This document shows positions 12,251 through 23,394 of a stretch of 64,000 nucleotides of DNA, piece by piece. The stretch is from Platycnemis pennipes (Eukaryota > Arthropoda > Insecta > Odonata > Platycnemididae): assembly GCA_933228895.1 (NCBI GenBank), contig OW121848.1, positions 88,617,470 through 88,681,469 on the forward strand, in the 5' to 3' direction. Position numbers and translations under genes: made by a program. Under the pieces are notes generated by a model. The model was given only the letters and a program-made list of their open reading frames with translations. It made no database searches and was not told the DNA's origin. How positions within the stretch are numbered: position 1 is the stretch's first letter; the number at the start of each line of letters is the position of its first letter.

Positions 12251-12410
12251 TAATACCCTCACCGGCAACGAGGACCTCATATCCCTTTGAAAAAGTGACC
12301 AGCATAGGTCACGAAACGTCGGCGCAATACCTGAATATCACGCGGCACACCCGAACAACTTACGCACTCATCATGAGCCGCGAAAGCTTCAACGAACAAA
12401 ATTAGACGTA
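12251..12410 (+). mobile_element. Penelope-like element 3' non-coding tail
   Basis: Sequence after the endonuclease stop includes the hammerhead-like hairpin at 12290-12325 and continues to about 12400. Penelope-like elements are known to carry hammerhead motifs in their terminal repeats, which fits this position. The true element end and target duplication are not identifiable. Confidence 0.5.
12290..12325 (+). ncRNA. Degenerate hammerhead-like hairpin in Penelope tail
   Basis: A perfect 6-bp stem GTGACC/GGTCAC (12294-12299 and 12306-12311) is followed at once by GAAAC and GTC, as in the stem II-GAAA half of a hammerhead. The other core strand is CTTTGAAAAA instead of CUGANGA, and GAAACGTC leaves no loop for stem III. 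An active fold is therefore unlikely; this reads as a decayed ribozyme or a related structure. Confidence 0.4.
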
Positions 12411-12599
12411 CTCTTTGCTAACTTTGGGGAAATAATTTTTGAGGGTAAGCTGGGATATAAAAATTCAACAGTTCTTTGGAATACTACGCTCAGTGTGCGG
12501 ACGATTGCATGGGAGGGCTGCAGACTGCCGTGGAAAGGTCAGTACGTCAAGCACCCCGTTCGGGAGAATTTCCTGTTCCGGCCGGCGCTAGCTTCGCCA

Positions 12600-13080
12600 T
12601 CTATTGACCACGCGACAAACAAGAAACGAGAGAAATGAAAGGGGTGGGGAAGGAAGGGATGGTTAGGGTGGGGCGTAACCTCCCTCCCCCTCCCTCGCCT
12701 GCCACACGGTGTCCGCAACGGAAGAGGACGAGGGGCGGAGGTGGAGGACAGGGGTCGACGCGGGGCTTTCTTTGTCGGCGGGAACGGGGTGGAATGCAGC
12801 CTTCGCCCGAGGTTTCCCTGGATGAATGCCACCTTGGATTGTCGAGATAAGGATTAAATGCGCGCGGAGTGGCACCTACCGCCGTGGGGAGGTCGAGATG
12901 GAGATTGGAGTGGGGTCAAACGAGTGCGTCTGGCGAGAGTGCTCGCGAATTTACGCGGCCATCTTGCGCTACACTTTTCGCCTTCGCCCTCCTACTGTCA
13001 CTCACTCACTCTCCCTCTCCCCTCTGGCCTTATCTCCAGCTCCACGCTCATGTTACCACTTCCCTCACTCTGTTTGAGTC
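12600..13080. other. Purine-rich then pyrimidine-rich GC island
   Basis: Top strand G/A-rich at 12630-12790, C/T-rich at 12980-13080. Overlapping frames of 70-112 residues on both strands are compositional. Confidence 0.5.
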
Positions 13081-13084
13081 CTCC

Positions 13085-14255
13085 TGTGAACGTCTGAAAA
13101 ATTTGTCAGCGGGGGAGACCTCCGTGCCTTCGAATGGGAACATTCTTCCCTCCCAAAATGCCTCTTTGTGTGATCAACTGCGCGGAGTGTCGGAACAGGC
13201 AAGGTGAATGCCCGATGAAGATTTTAGGGGTAAATGAAATTTAATATTGACTAGATATTAAATCGCTCTTCCTTCTTTTTCTGATGCGTTTAGCAAGTAA
13301 ATATATAAGTTCATATTTTTCAATAAGGATTTTCATTGTTCAATGATATTTTCAAGTCCTATCAAAACATGATATGATGATATGATACTTCAGTGTTTCA
13401 AAGTTTATGGGTACCTGTTAAATTAGTTTTTGGCGTAGTTAATCTCATGAAAGTCCATAAGGTAAATTCGAAACTCGTCTCATTTTTTTCTGTACGCTTA
13501 CCTCAACATTAATGGAGCTGTGAAATATAAGCTGTAGCAGACACGCAGCAGAATGGTAAAAAAATCTATCGTAGTTGATTCCAAAAAGTGGTTTTATCAC
13601 GATCCGTCCGCAGCTTAGTCGGTAATGTACCGGATCGGAAAAAAGATAACGTGCGTAAATACCTCCTGAGGCGTGAATTTTTATGTGAACTTTGTTTCAT
13701 GCAAACGATTTAATATGACCCAAGAATTTTTTAGGCTGTATAAAAGGAGTACTACCACTACTTTTCTCATCTGGGTTGGTAAATCATCGTTTCACGAATT
13801 CTTCTGCTAGCATAATGATACTTCCCTGCAATTTCCCTATTCATTTCGCCACGGATGGTAAGCAGTTTTATTTTTCCTTTGAAAGTAGTGTATTATATAA
13901 TCCCGCTGTGAGTACATTTTTTTTCTTTAATACTTATGATGAAACAACCCAGTTCTCCAAGCCCTGTATGTTCTTTTCTAATTAGCTAAATGCTAGTGAT
14001 CATTTCTCGACGCAGCACTAGTGTTTCTTTCAGAACAGAGTAAGTCTGTGCATTTATAATGCGAGATAAAAAGGTAGCATTTCGCAGATCCCGCCGACAT
14101 CGGCTTAAGGAGCCTTTCAGACATTCCCGAAAAGGATAAGGCGGCGCTGAGTCGAGACCCATTCATCATATTTCCTCCGCGTTCCTGAGCGAGCGATTCG
14201 ACAGGAACTGCCTGCCAGCCTACCTGCAGAAGAACTTTCTGTACACCCACCCGCC
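13085..14255. other. Non-coding stretch
   Basis: No element recognised. CAGCTTAGTCGG at about 13610-13621 resembles an A box but has no B box at the right distance. Confidence 0.3.
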
Positions 14256-14259
14256 TTCC

Positions 14260-14890
14260 ATTCATGACGCACCATCAACCCTGGCCTTGGAGAAATATCT
14301 CCCCCCAGACGCCCTCTCGCTCTAATTTTCCCTCCTCTGGCTCAGTCATCGTAGCGAGGAGGTGCTTTTCCCAGCCTGCACTTCCGTGTCGGGCAAACCT
14401 TCATCCACCTCCTTCTCCACAACCCTTAAAACTCCTCGCACCATCCCTTGCGTTATCTCTATCACTCCGGAGTTTTCCGCCAACTTCACTCCAGTCTCCG
14501 AGCATTCCATTCCTCATCTTCGCCCCGCCTCTCAAAAACCCAGTCATTTCCCTCCACTCTCCTCTCCCACTCTCTCCTCAAATTACTCTCAGAATCCTTC
14601 GCCCGAAAACTTACCCCCCGCGCATGGTTTGAACCTTCCACCCCCGCAGTCTCGTTGTCCCATTTGCGCCTCAAACCCTGCGCCCTGCAAAAACTCGGCT
14701 CATTTGGGAAAGGTAAAAGTTTCCTTTGGGGCCAACCCACTCTATCACGACTCCTTGCCGCGCTCATTACCTCACTAACGCACCCTTCGAACACGCACTC
14801 TCCCTCGAGTTATTCTTCTCTCTCGCTCTCTGAATCCTCCCCCCTCTCGGCTGCTTTACTGAGGCACAATCCTTTCTGGAAAAAAAACCT
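14260..14890. other. Pyrimidine-rich GC island
   Basis: Top strand C/T-rich throughout, which opens three overlapping plus frames of 122, 138 and 149 residues rich in Ser, Pro and Leu. None has a domain. Confidence 0.5.
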
Positions 14891-14894
14891 CTCT

Positions 14895-15715
14895 TGATCC
14901 GCATTTCTGTCATTTATAAAGTTTTGCTAGAAATTCAGTTTGTACGTTCGATTGTCCACCTATACTCATAGTTTGTTGCTAAAAAAGCTGACGAGATGGT
15001 GATGTGCATACGTTGCGAGTGCTATAGAAACTCATTTATTGACGCTCAGGATGAATCATACCACGACGCATATATAATAAATTGAGCCTGGAGAAGAGCA
15101 ATATAATTATAATTATCTGAACCGCTTCGGAGGTAGCCATCTGCTCTTTTCAAAGGAAAAATGATAAAGCTAATTTGGGTAACAGTCATCGTTGTATTTC
15201 CTAATTATATATTGTAATTTTCACTTGGGCTACCTTTTGTTCCTCCTTGTGCTTCAATAAAGTTCTTTGCATGCTGCGCAAAGCTTTTATTCATCTCGTT
15301 ATATATTGTATATCCTTGATTATTTTCCTAACCACAAGCTTGTGCGTGCGTGGATGAGTATGTCAAAAACTTACAACATGTTATTTACTCTACTTAATCA
15401 ACCTATCCAGTAACTTTAGAATCAGCAATTAACATGCTAGAGATATTTGAATTGAAAAGTTATGCTGCTACGAAGAGAAGAGACCGGTGTTAGTTGCATA
15501 TGCACGAAACACATGATACCAAACAGCTAGAAAATACACGCGAGTGCAGCATTATAACTAGGCTAAACAATTGTTTGCATCAACTCTGATGTTCATTAAT
15601 ATTGGCATGTTGACAAAACATGTAGGTGAATTGAGAGGTATTTTTTGTGTCGTAAAAGAAACTAGGCTACATGCATTACAACTACACCCCATATATTCTC
15701 TGTACGAGGAACGTA
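14895..15715. other. AT-rich non-coding stretch
   Basis: No gene or transposon motif seen. Confidence 0.3.
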
Positions 15716-15719
15716 TAAG

Positions 15720-16510
15720 TTTTCTCACCAACCTCTCCCACGCGTCACTCCTCCCTCCTTCATCCCCTCCGTTCTCTCTCTCTATCCCTTCCATCTCTCC
15801 TGCTGGAATAACAATTCCCAGACTCTCTCTCTTTCCCAGTCCTCGGGAGAATGTTCAAGGGGAGCCGACGCTCCGGAACGTGGGACCCGAGGGAGAGAGA
15901 AAGTCTCCTCCTGGCATCGCGGGGCGATGGTTGGTTGGCGCTTGAAGGCCTGGGTGAGGGGATTAGTGGGCGGGGAGAATGCGGGGGTGGAGGAGGAGTG
16001 GGTGGTACGTCTCTTCCAAGGGTAGGACTAATGAGGCGCGCTTGTACTGCGACTGCGGCGACGGAAGTGAGACTTCTCCGATACACCCTCGTCCGGTGTC
16101 GGGGGCGCCTTCCTCGCGCGACAAAAGAAGGCACGACGGCCTTTCTTTTTATTTGTGAGCCATGTTTCATTTTATCTCGGGAGGGGGGGAGGAAGAAAAA
16201 AAATGAAGTAAAATAAAGTATTGCCCGAAAGGTTTTGCCGAAACAATCCAAGAAAATTTTCCCATGATTCCACCCGCTGCGGATTTCAACAAAAATACGT
16301 GGAGGCGAAAAAGAGAAAAAAAAAACATTGATGGAGCTGTGAGGAGGTGGGTAGGAAAAGGGAGCGAGAAATAGATATAAATGGAGTGGGATACATACAG
16401 AGAGAGAGAAGGAGAGGGACAGGTGGGGATGGTGGAGGGAGAGAGAGAGGGAAGAAGACAGAGAGAGGGAGGGAGAGAAGCATCGGCCAAGTCCGCACCC
16501 GGTCTTGAAC
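15720..16510. other. Pyrimidine-to-purine switching island
   Basis: Top strand C/T-rich at 15730-15840, then G/A-rich to 16490, including a (GAGA)n-like run at 16400-16480. The 271-residue minus-strand frame here is Ser/Pro/Leu-rich low-complexity sequence, not a protein. The island carries ATTGCCCGAAAGGTTTTG near 16221, similar to a segment in the island at 30 kb. Confidence 0.5.
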
Positions 16511-16514
16511 AATG

Positions 16515-18270
16515 GGGAACTTGACGAACGTGTGCGAAAAATACAAAAAAAATCGAGTCCCGTGTTGCGAAACATTTATTTTTCGCGTCGTTGCCGCGCG
16601 AAAAGTTTGCACGCTTGAAATACAAAGCACGAAAGAGGTTGTACATGTGCGGGAAAATTTTTGTTACGAAATTTTCACGCCGCTTGGAGCTGTGTTTATA
16701 ATTAGTTTTGCGTTGGGGAACACCTCGGTGACCTTAAAAGGGTTTTTCAGGAAAAAAAAAGTTCCCCGAAAAATGTCGTGCCGCCTCATGAACTGTGTAG
16801 CAGAAATGGTTGGCGCTTCGGGCATTCAGCTACCTTACCACTCGTTCCAGCTCTAGGTTCAATGCTTTCAAAAATTAGTCAATTGGTGGTAGTAGGAGAC
16901 CGCAGTCTGCTTTTGCTGTTAAATGAAGAATCCTCCTGATGCAGATTAAGTAAAGAGTGCTTCGCACACCGCTAAAATTATGGTGAAATTAACAAGTGCG
17001 TGCGAGGTAAAACGAAAGAAAACGATTACTTCGGCTTAATCCGAGGAGCTTTCGACTTAATGAGGGAAAGTATAGAGTGTCTTTTTATTTTGAAGCCCGA
17101 GGAAACAATTTGTCCATGGTGCTCCTTCCCTGAAACGTTAACATTTATGTTAGGAAACATAAAGTTAACAGAAACGCTGACCTTACTGCCAGAAGTTTGC
17201 GAATTCTTGTAAAAACTTAGAATTAATTGAAGGCTTCTTTATCATTGGGCGGCTAGAACAACAGAAGACTTTCAAGAATTTCATAGAGATAGGAAGGGCA
17301 ATGTTATTTCAGAGTTGAAGTTTTGAGTTTGTTTTCCTTCACGGTGGAGCTTGAGATGGCGTACTTCTGAATGAACAGTTCTTTAACGTTAAAAATTACC
17401 AACTGCTATGGAATTATTACAGCTGTAGTGATAAGGAATGAACTCTATGTAATAGTCTACTTGTGTACCCATGTTTTTGTTATTGGTATCCCTCATTACA
17501 AGTTGAGAGCTGATTACAAAGGACATCTGAAATGCTTTAAGTATTAGCAAGGTTGATTTTCATTATGCTAGTGGGCAGAATTATAGTAAGGTTAATTCTT
17601 TTTCCCAGGAATCGTGGTTGTTTATTTGAGTTGAGGAGACCTAGAATTTGACCATAGGAATCATTATTTCTTGAACAAAAGCTTCTTCTTTTCGTTTCTC
17701 TCTGCTTTCCTAAACTCATATTTAACATCATACAATGTGAAGTAAATTCTGTACTTAAAACACTTTAGATCTTTAGAATAATATCAAGATCGAGAGCCTG
17801 GATTACCCTGGTGTTGGTTTGCGGCGTAGAACTTTTTTCTTAATCTCGACGTACTCTTCATAAGTTCATAAAGTTTAATCACAAAAATTCGAAGCCTAGT
17901 GGTTGTTTATTATGAAAAAATTGAATTTTTATTAATATATACATTACATATGTGTTGCAAGTATCCTGAAAGCCGCCGCAATGGATTGCAGGTAAAAAAG
18001 ACAACGGTCATATATTTCTGCCGTGCTCAATAACCTATATTTAGTAGCTACAAAAAGAGTACCCTTGTGTTTTTTTAAGGAATTTTTCTGGAAAATCAAA
18101 CAACTTCACATCTTGTAACGTATATGCCCACTTTTATCGTTTGGGAGACAGAATACACACATATGTCTGTATTTGTGATTATCAACACCTCATCAAATTG
18201 TGGTTCTAATGTAACGTTATTATTTTCGGGCAATTTATTAACAAGTACCTAGTGCAGTAGATACTCTGTC
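16515..18270. other. Non-coding stretch
   Basis: No element or gene recognised. Confidence 0.3.
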
Positions 18271-18277
18271 CATCTGG

Positions 18278-18345
18278 TCGGAAAATTAACTTGGGACCTC
18301 CTAGCACCATGATAGCTTTTAGGTTCTCCAACGGCTAAGGTTATA
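18278..18345 (-). mobile_element. Decayed tRNA-like SINE head
   Basis: Read on the minus strand, TAGCCGTTGG fits an A box. About 30 bp further, GGTCCCAAGTTAATTTTCC fits the position and flanks of a mutated B box. The remaining body cannot be delimited. Confidence 0.4.
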
Positions 18346-18954
18346 TTGAACCATCTCACCTAAGCTCTTAATCCTCAGAATAACACGATATTCCTTCATA
18401 CGGCGAAATAAGAACCCTCGACTTTTGTCTCCTTGGCAACGTGTGTAAGATCTGGCAATCTTTCGGTTAGGGTAAACTACTGCCCCCTCCATTTCCTCTT
18501 TTTACCCCATCTCCCATTTTAAAAACGCTACTCATACCCATTCTATTCATCTACTTTTTTAGTACGGATGATCTCAGAAGTCTTCCACCTCCCCGCATGG
18601 CCATAAAAAATAGTAAGCATCATTTGTAATTTGAAGCGCACAAAGAGGCTCATGGTCCTATGAAGGAAAGCAATTTTGGCCTTTGAGTTTCTTATAGAGA
18701 CTAGTAAAGAGAAGAACAAACCAACATTCATTGCGTTTGTTCATTTGAGACGGCTTTGACCATGTGGGTAGTACATCATTGCTCATCATTCGAAGGGGAA
18801 TTGGTGTATCCTACGATGAACAAAGATTTTAAATATTAAGTATATATCATTAAATCTGGATCGAGAATTGTAGAAACAAAAAATAATTTAGACAAGGCTG
18901 AAATAAGGTTGCACTGTCTTCCATAATGTTTCATGTTTGCATCTAAAAGCCATG

Positions 18955-19760
18955 AATGAAACCAAAGCTTTTCACGGGGAAAAAATTAGCACGCTGCGAT
19001 TCGCCGATGGCCTTGTGGTCCTGACAGACAAAGAAAGATTTATGAAGACTCTTTAGTTAACCTGGAAAAGATATTGACCAGGTATCACTTGAAGTTAAGT
19101 AAAAAAGCATGGTAGTTAATGTTATGCAGTAGAATAGAAATTGTAAAGACCAGGATGAAAACTAGAAACAAAAACTAAGGAAAGGGAGCGAGTGTTCCTA
19201 TCAGGGAAGCCGAGAGATAGACGAAACAAGAAAGAAATAGTCATTATAAAAACCGAAGGCATAGTGAGTATTTTAGCGAAAGAAAAAACTCTTACGGCTA
19301 GAAATACAAGCATGAATGTAAGAAAACAATTTATCAGACATACATTTGAAGCACGCTTTCGGGTAGCATTAACGTTTACAGCAGCATAGAAATAAATCAT
19401 GACTGGTAACATTCTAAATAAGGAGCTACATAAGAATGATGAAGACAAAATGGATCGACTAAGTGGCAAACGAAGAATTCTTGAGAAGATGGGAAGAAAA
19501 TAGAAGTTTTCTTTATGCTTGAAAAAATGGGAGCTGGAAAATCCGATCGGCCGTATCTTGAAAAAATAATGACCTGATAAGAACATTCGTCGAGGGAGGT
19601 GAACGTTAAGAATGGTAAAGCCTTGCACGGAGTATATGGACCAAGTGAATGATGTGGAAGATAATAATTATGTTAGTACGAAGAGGTAAGCTGATAGGAG
19701 AATCGAGTGAAGAGTTGCGTCAAACCAGTTTAAGGATTATTGACCTAATGATGATGGTCC
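18955..19760 (+). pseudogene. RTE-type LINE, decayed 3' part (reverse transcriptase C-terminal half)
   Basis: Conceptual frames give STLRFADG near 18990-19012, the reverse transcriptase YxDD-box region with the second Asp mutated. They continue with RYHLKLSKK and, from about 19212, KKEIVI, LTARNTS and VRKQFIRH, in the same order as the better-preserved copy at 54148-56273. Stops and frameshifts interrupt it repeatedly. It ends with GACCTAATGATGATGG, equivalent to that copy's GACCAATGATGATGATG 3' end, so the 3' terminus is intact and the 5' part is missing. Confidence 0.75.
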
Positions 19761-20239
19761 TATACTGGTGAAGCATTGTGCTCGGTAAGCGAATTCTCCT
19801 GTATAACTTTTTATTTAAACTTGGGAAGTAGGAGGTAGTCACTGAAAACCCAGTTAATCAATACGCATTAACTAGTCGTATGTCATTTTTGGATAAAGGA
19901 GGACTCTCAGTGAAATTATTGGACCTAATGCCATCCATTCATTTGGTGTAACAATATAACGTTAATATAATGGACAGCACATGATGTAGCATTATTACTT
20001 AAGAGATCAATACTTCCAGGTAAGATTGGAAATAGTCGTGGGGCTAGTTGTATGATATGGCCCGCTTAAAATCGAGAATACCTTGCTTTATTAATATTTA
20101 ATGCTTCCTTGCAAACGTTTAGGCCGTCTGCGCATTCGATGGGAGTAGATGCAATTGTACGAGGACGTCCGATTTAACTCCAGCAAACATTAATACTCGG
20201 AGACCGCTCGTCCATATAAATAAATATACGAGCGATCGA

Positions 20240-20690
20240 TATCGTCGACATTCTTCCATCTCGCTTCGTGCCGGAAAGTGGGGAATGGGAGATACGGTGG
20301 AGAGAGAGGGAGATGGGGGGTGGTGGAGTGGTCTTCTCCTGATAAAATAGGGTATGGAATGCTGTGTCAGGAGAGGGGTGCCTCGCCTGAGGGAATGCGT
20401 TTATTCATGACCTCATTCCATTTCCAAGGGTGGGGGGAGAGGGAAGGGCAGAGGTAGGGGAAAAGAGTAAAGAGTAAGAGAGAGGCCAACGGATACCATT
20501 GTATAGCATTTTTTTTGGGGCCGGCGGGGAGGGGGGCAGATAGTGTGCACAGGGCAACAAGGAGAAAAGAAGCGAAGTTGGCCGAGCGGAGAGAGGAGGA
20601 ACGATTAGCGGGAATGGGAAGAGAATCGAATTGAAGAGAGGGAGAAAAATGGAGCGATAGCATTAAAGAGGGAGGTAAGAAGGAATTCGA
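20240..20690. other. Purine-rich GC island
   Basis: Top strand G/A-rich from 20275 to 20690. The minus-strand frame 20367-20663 is Ser/Pro/Leu-rich and compositional. Just upstream, GCTCGT (20207-20212) and ACGAGC (20229-20234) flank an AT-rich ATATAAATA core. Confidence 0.45.
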
Positions 20691-20694
20691 GAGG

Positions 20695-21755
20695 AAACTT
20701 ATTCCTTAAATAACGTGTGGATGGCAATGGATAGGGATACGGGAACTACAGTAATCTCCTTAGGATATTTTCGTCTATCGTTGTAAATCAACCCCAATAA
20801 TCAGACACTGATATGGATGAGCCTGAGTCAGTAAAAAAGATGGGTGTTATCAGCAGGGGTAAAAATGTTGATGTATTAGCGAGCAATGAAATCATAAACC
20901 TCAGGGTTGGTGTATTGGGATAGGAGAATAAGTGACGCAATGGCTATCGGCATTTTGAAAAGGTTAAGGGAAATTCAAAGTAACTTTGTTAAGGGTGCTC
21001 CCTAGCGGCCTCTAAAAGCCCGTTGCAGATGCTTAAGATGAACGCGACTACGACTTTATCGTAGCTGCTGGTATTTTGGAAAATTTTCCCATTGTAGCAA
21101 AAGAATTGCTTTTTTGCGTAAATGGAATGGATTTCTTATTGGTTTATTTGTTAGTTTATAAAAAATAGCCAAACTTTCCATTTTTGCCCCTTTTTAGTCG
21201 CTATTTGCGAAGCCTAGAATAGGAACAGAGGATTTTGCTTCCACTCTAGAGAAAGCTTGATCCTTCATCTACACATTCAAACAACAACTTTTGATGCTAT
21301 TTCTGTAGCTAGGTCATATTAGTAAACCCCGTGGAGCATGTTTTGCGTTTTTAAACTCGTTGTGCGCTGAAGTTCCGACCGAAGATTTCTGTCTTAGCGG
21401 TCTACCCCCACTCCTTCCATAAGGCATTCCACCCCTCTTGTTTACGAAACTCCAGATGTGTTAGGTCTGTGAGAGAGCGCGAGGGTTCTAGAGCGGTGTC
21501 AGGTTACCTCTTCTAAGATAACACCCCCCCCAGCTGAGTCGACGAAGAGCCGAGAAATTCTTTCTGGCAGTCGTGGACATTGGAAAGGATATTTCGATGA
21601 CGGCTCATAAGTTTAATATGGCAAATTCGCGAATATGTGGAAATGTTATTACTACACGTATTAAATAAAGATTCTCCACGAGAAATGGATTGAAAAAGGC
21701 ATGGTTACTTATCACGTTTATCACACGTATCATTTATTTCAGTGAAGATCACGTG
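20695..21755. other. Non-coding stretch left of the MULE remnant
   Basis: The left terminal inverted repeat of the MULE should lie in or before this stretch but I could not identify it. No other element is seen. Confidence 0.3.
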
Positions 21756-21759
21756 ATGC

Positions 21760-23014
21760 ATGAAGAAAATTCATCGGGTCATTATTTTAACATTTTCAGC
21801 TATAAAAAATTACCGAACTGAATTACCGGTCTCCAATATGATATGTATAGGGCTAGGTTACGCCCGAATGGCGGAAATGAGTACAATGTTGAACGTTCCG
21901 CACATGGCCAGACAAACATTCCCGAATAAGCAAGTCGACATCGCTCCTGCCATACATGATGTTGCTTGGGAGGAGACGAAGAAAGCGGCTATGGATGAAA
22001 GTGACCTTGCGATCAAAGCAGGGGAAGTGGATTAAGATGGTACACCTTTGATAACGGTGGTGTGTGAAGGATCATGGGAAAAAGATCATACCGCACAAAC
22101 TATATATAACTCTCTGTCAGGAGTGGTACGTATAATGTTCATGGACGCCAAATCGGTCGCTATTAATGCAAACACATTTTCAGGCTTTCATTGTGGGATT
22201 TATAACTAAAAAAGTAACATTTATTGGAGTAAGAAATAAGTACTGCAGTATGTACGCAAGCAAGTTCAAAAGACCCTACGAATAATGAAAGGCCTCACAC
22301 ATGTTTTAAGAACTGGAGTTCTTCTTATACGGCAATGGAAGCAGATACCATAGTAGAAGGATTCAAAACAGTGTTAAAATGTATAATTTTAAGTGCAATA
22401 CACTCATAGGTAAGAAGTACTCTAGTATGTGTCAAGTTTTCAAGAAGACGACTATCTATATGCTCCACTAAATTCAATAATTTTTTAAGGCGATGGAGAT
22501 ACTAGCATCATGCAAAGACTTGTATTGCCATACGGTGTAGACCTTCCTGTTCTAAAGGTGGAATGCTCGAACCATTTGCTTCGAAATACTGCAACCGCAT
22601 CAGAGATGTAGTAAGGAAAACGAATAACTGGAAATACCATGCACCAGTAACTATTAGGAAAAATATTGGAGACAACTTACATCGGTTATGGAATGCGGTA
22701 CCTTCTGCCATAAAATTTAGAAAGAGTACGTTAACTGCTGACCCCAAGGAGCTACAGAAAGACATTATGAATGGCCCCCGGCTTGTTTTCGAGGATCATA
22801 GCAAATGTGCGGCGTACTTTTGTCGTGGACCAAAGTCCCATGAGGAGAACCGTGTGCCTCTGTTTGGGGTATGGGACGATATCATGTCAGTAGATAAACT
22901 CCTGGGCCAACCACACTCCCAGCTTTATCCTGGACGTAACCAACAATCAAGCAGAATCCTTCAACTCATGTGTGGCAAAATATGTAGGAGGGAAAAGAGT
23001 AAATTTCGCTTTCA
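21760..23014 (+). pseudogene. Mutator-like (MULE) transposase remnant, 5' part
   Basis: Fragments in different frames line up as one transposase of the insect Mutator-like type: a GLGYARMAE/LNVPHM segment (21849-21911), AWEETKKAAM, AGEVD with DGTPLITVV, then IGVRNKYC and TAMEADTIVEGFKT (after frame changes), NTLIG joined across an intron to DGDTS (22490-22504), VECSNHLLR, KYCNRIRDVVRKT, IGDNLHRLWNAVPSAI, and NNQAESFNS with AKYVGGKRVNF just before 23014. The DGD segment is probably part of the acidic catalytic core. There are several frameshifts and stops, so it is inactive. The reading continues at 23827 beyond an inserted LINE. The N-terminal start and the left transposon end are not visible. 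Confidence 0.7.
22410..22489 (+). other. Spliceosomal intron inside the MULE remnant (80 bp)
   Basis: GTAAG at 22410-22414 and TTTTTTAAG at 22481-22489 bound 80 bp. Removing them joins a codon split as G|GC and restores NTLIGDGDTS, a reading continuous on both sides. The pyrimidine tract is a short T run. A host-type GT-AG intron within a transposase supports eukaryotic expression of the ancestor. Confidence 0.7.
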
Positions 23015-23206
23015 TCTACATCTATCTACATCTACATAATAGCCTGCAAACCACCACAAGGGTGTGTGGCAGGGGTTCATTTCTCACCAAACATACACTA
23101 CATATCATGCATAAAAAAGGAATAGTATTAATATAGCAGTCAGAAGTACACTATTTAAAAAAGATAGAAATTGCAAAGCAAACATGCAAAAACATTCTGT
23201 TAGTAG

Positions 23207-23394
23207 TTGAATGAGAAGCAGTAACTTTGTAATTCCACATGTATTTAGTGCAAACGACCTAGGTTTCGACGTAGCACGTCGCACGTAGCACGTCATCATC
23301 AGGTGACAACACCTGATGATGACGTGCTACGTCGAAACCTAGGTCGTTTGCAATAAATACATGTGGAATTACAAAGTTACTGCTTCTCATTCAA
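23207..23394. repeat. 188-bp palindrome (inverted repeat) carrying a hammerhead-like core
   Basis: Arms run 23207-23305 and 23310-23394 around the loop ACAA. The outer ends TTGAATGAGAAGCA and TGCTTCTCATTCAA are exactly complementary, as are almost all inner positions. The left arm differs by an extra 14-bp GCACGTAGCACGTC (about 23281-23294) and a few substitutions. Each arm read outward from the centre contains CTGATGATGACGTGC and then CGAAACCTAGGTCG. It lies inside the LINE 3' UTR at 23015-23826. Flanking target duplications are not evident. It may be a Penelope-derived inverted terminal structure or a small foldback element. Confidence 0.85.
23307..23350 (+). ncRNA. Type-I hammerhead-ribozyme-like fold
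   Basis: All elements of a minimal type-I hammerhead can be laid out. Stem I pairs CAA/AC (23307-23312, C23310 bulged) with GT/TTG (23346-23350). The core CTGATGA is at 23313-23319. Stem II is GACGT (23321-23325), loop GCT, ACGTC (23329-23333). The core GAAA is 23334-23337. Stem III is ACC (23337-23339), loop TA, GGT (23342-23344), placing the cleavage after C23345. The one departure is an unpaired U (23320) between CTGATGA and stem II. Short stem III is typical of hammerheads in Penelope-like elements. In the full palindromic RNA the long hairpin would compete with this fold, so activity is uncertain. Confidence 0.55.

Noticed and set aside
13605..13680. tRNA-like segment
   Set aside because: A-box resemblance only; B box absent.
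15760..16575. 271-residue minus-strand open frame
   Set aside because: Ser/Pro/Leu-rich sequence produced by a polypurine island; overlapping frames on both strands are equally open and no domain is visible.
23251..23310. Active hammerhead on the minus strand from the left arm
   Set aside because: CTGATGA and GAAA are present but the bases before CTGATGA do not pair with those after GTC, so stem I is missing.
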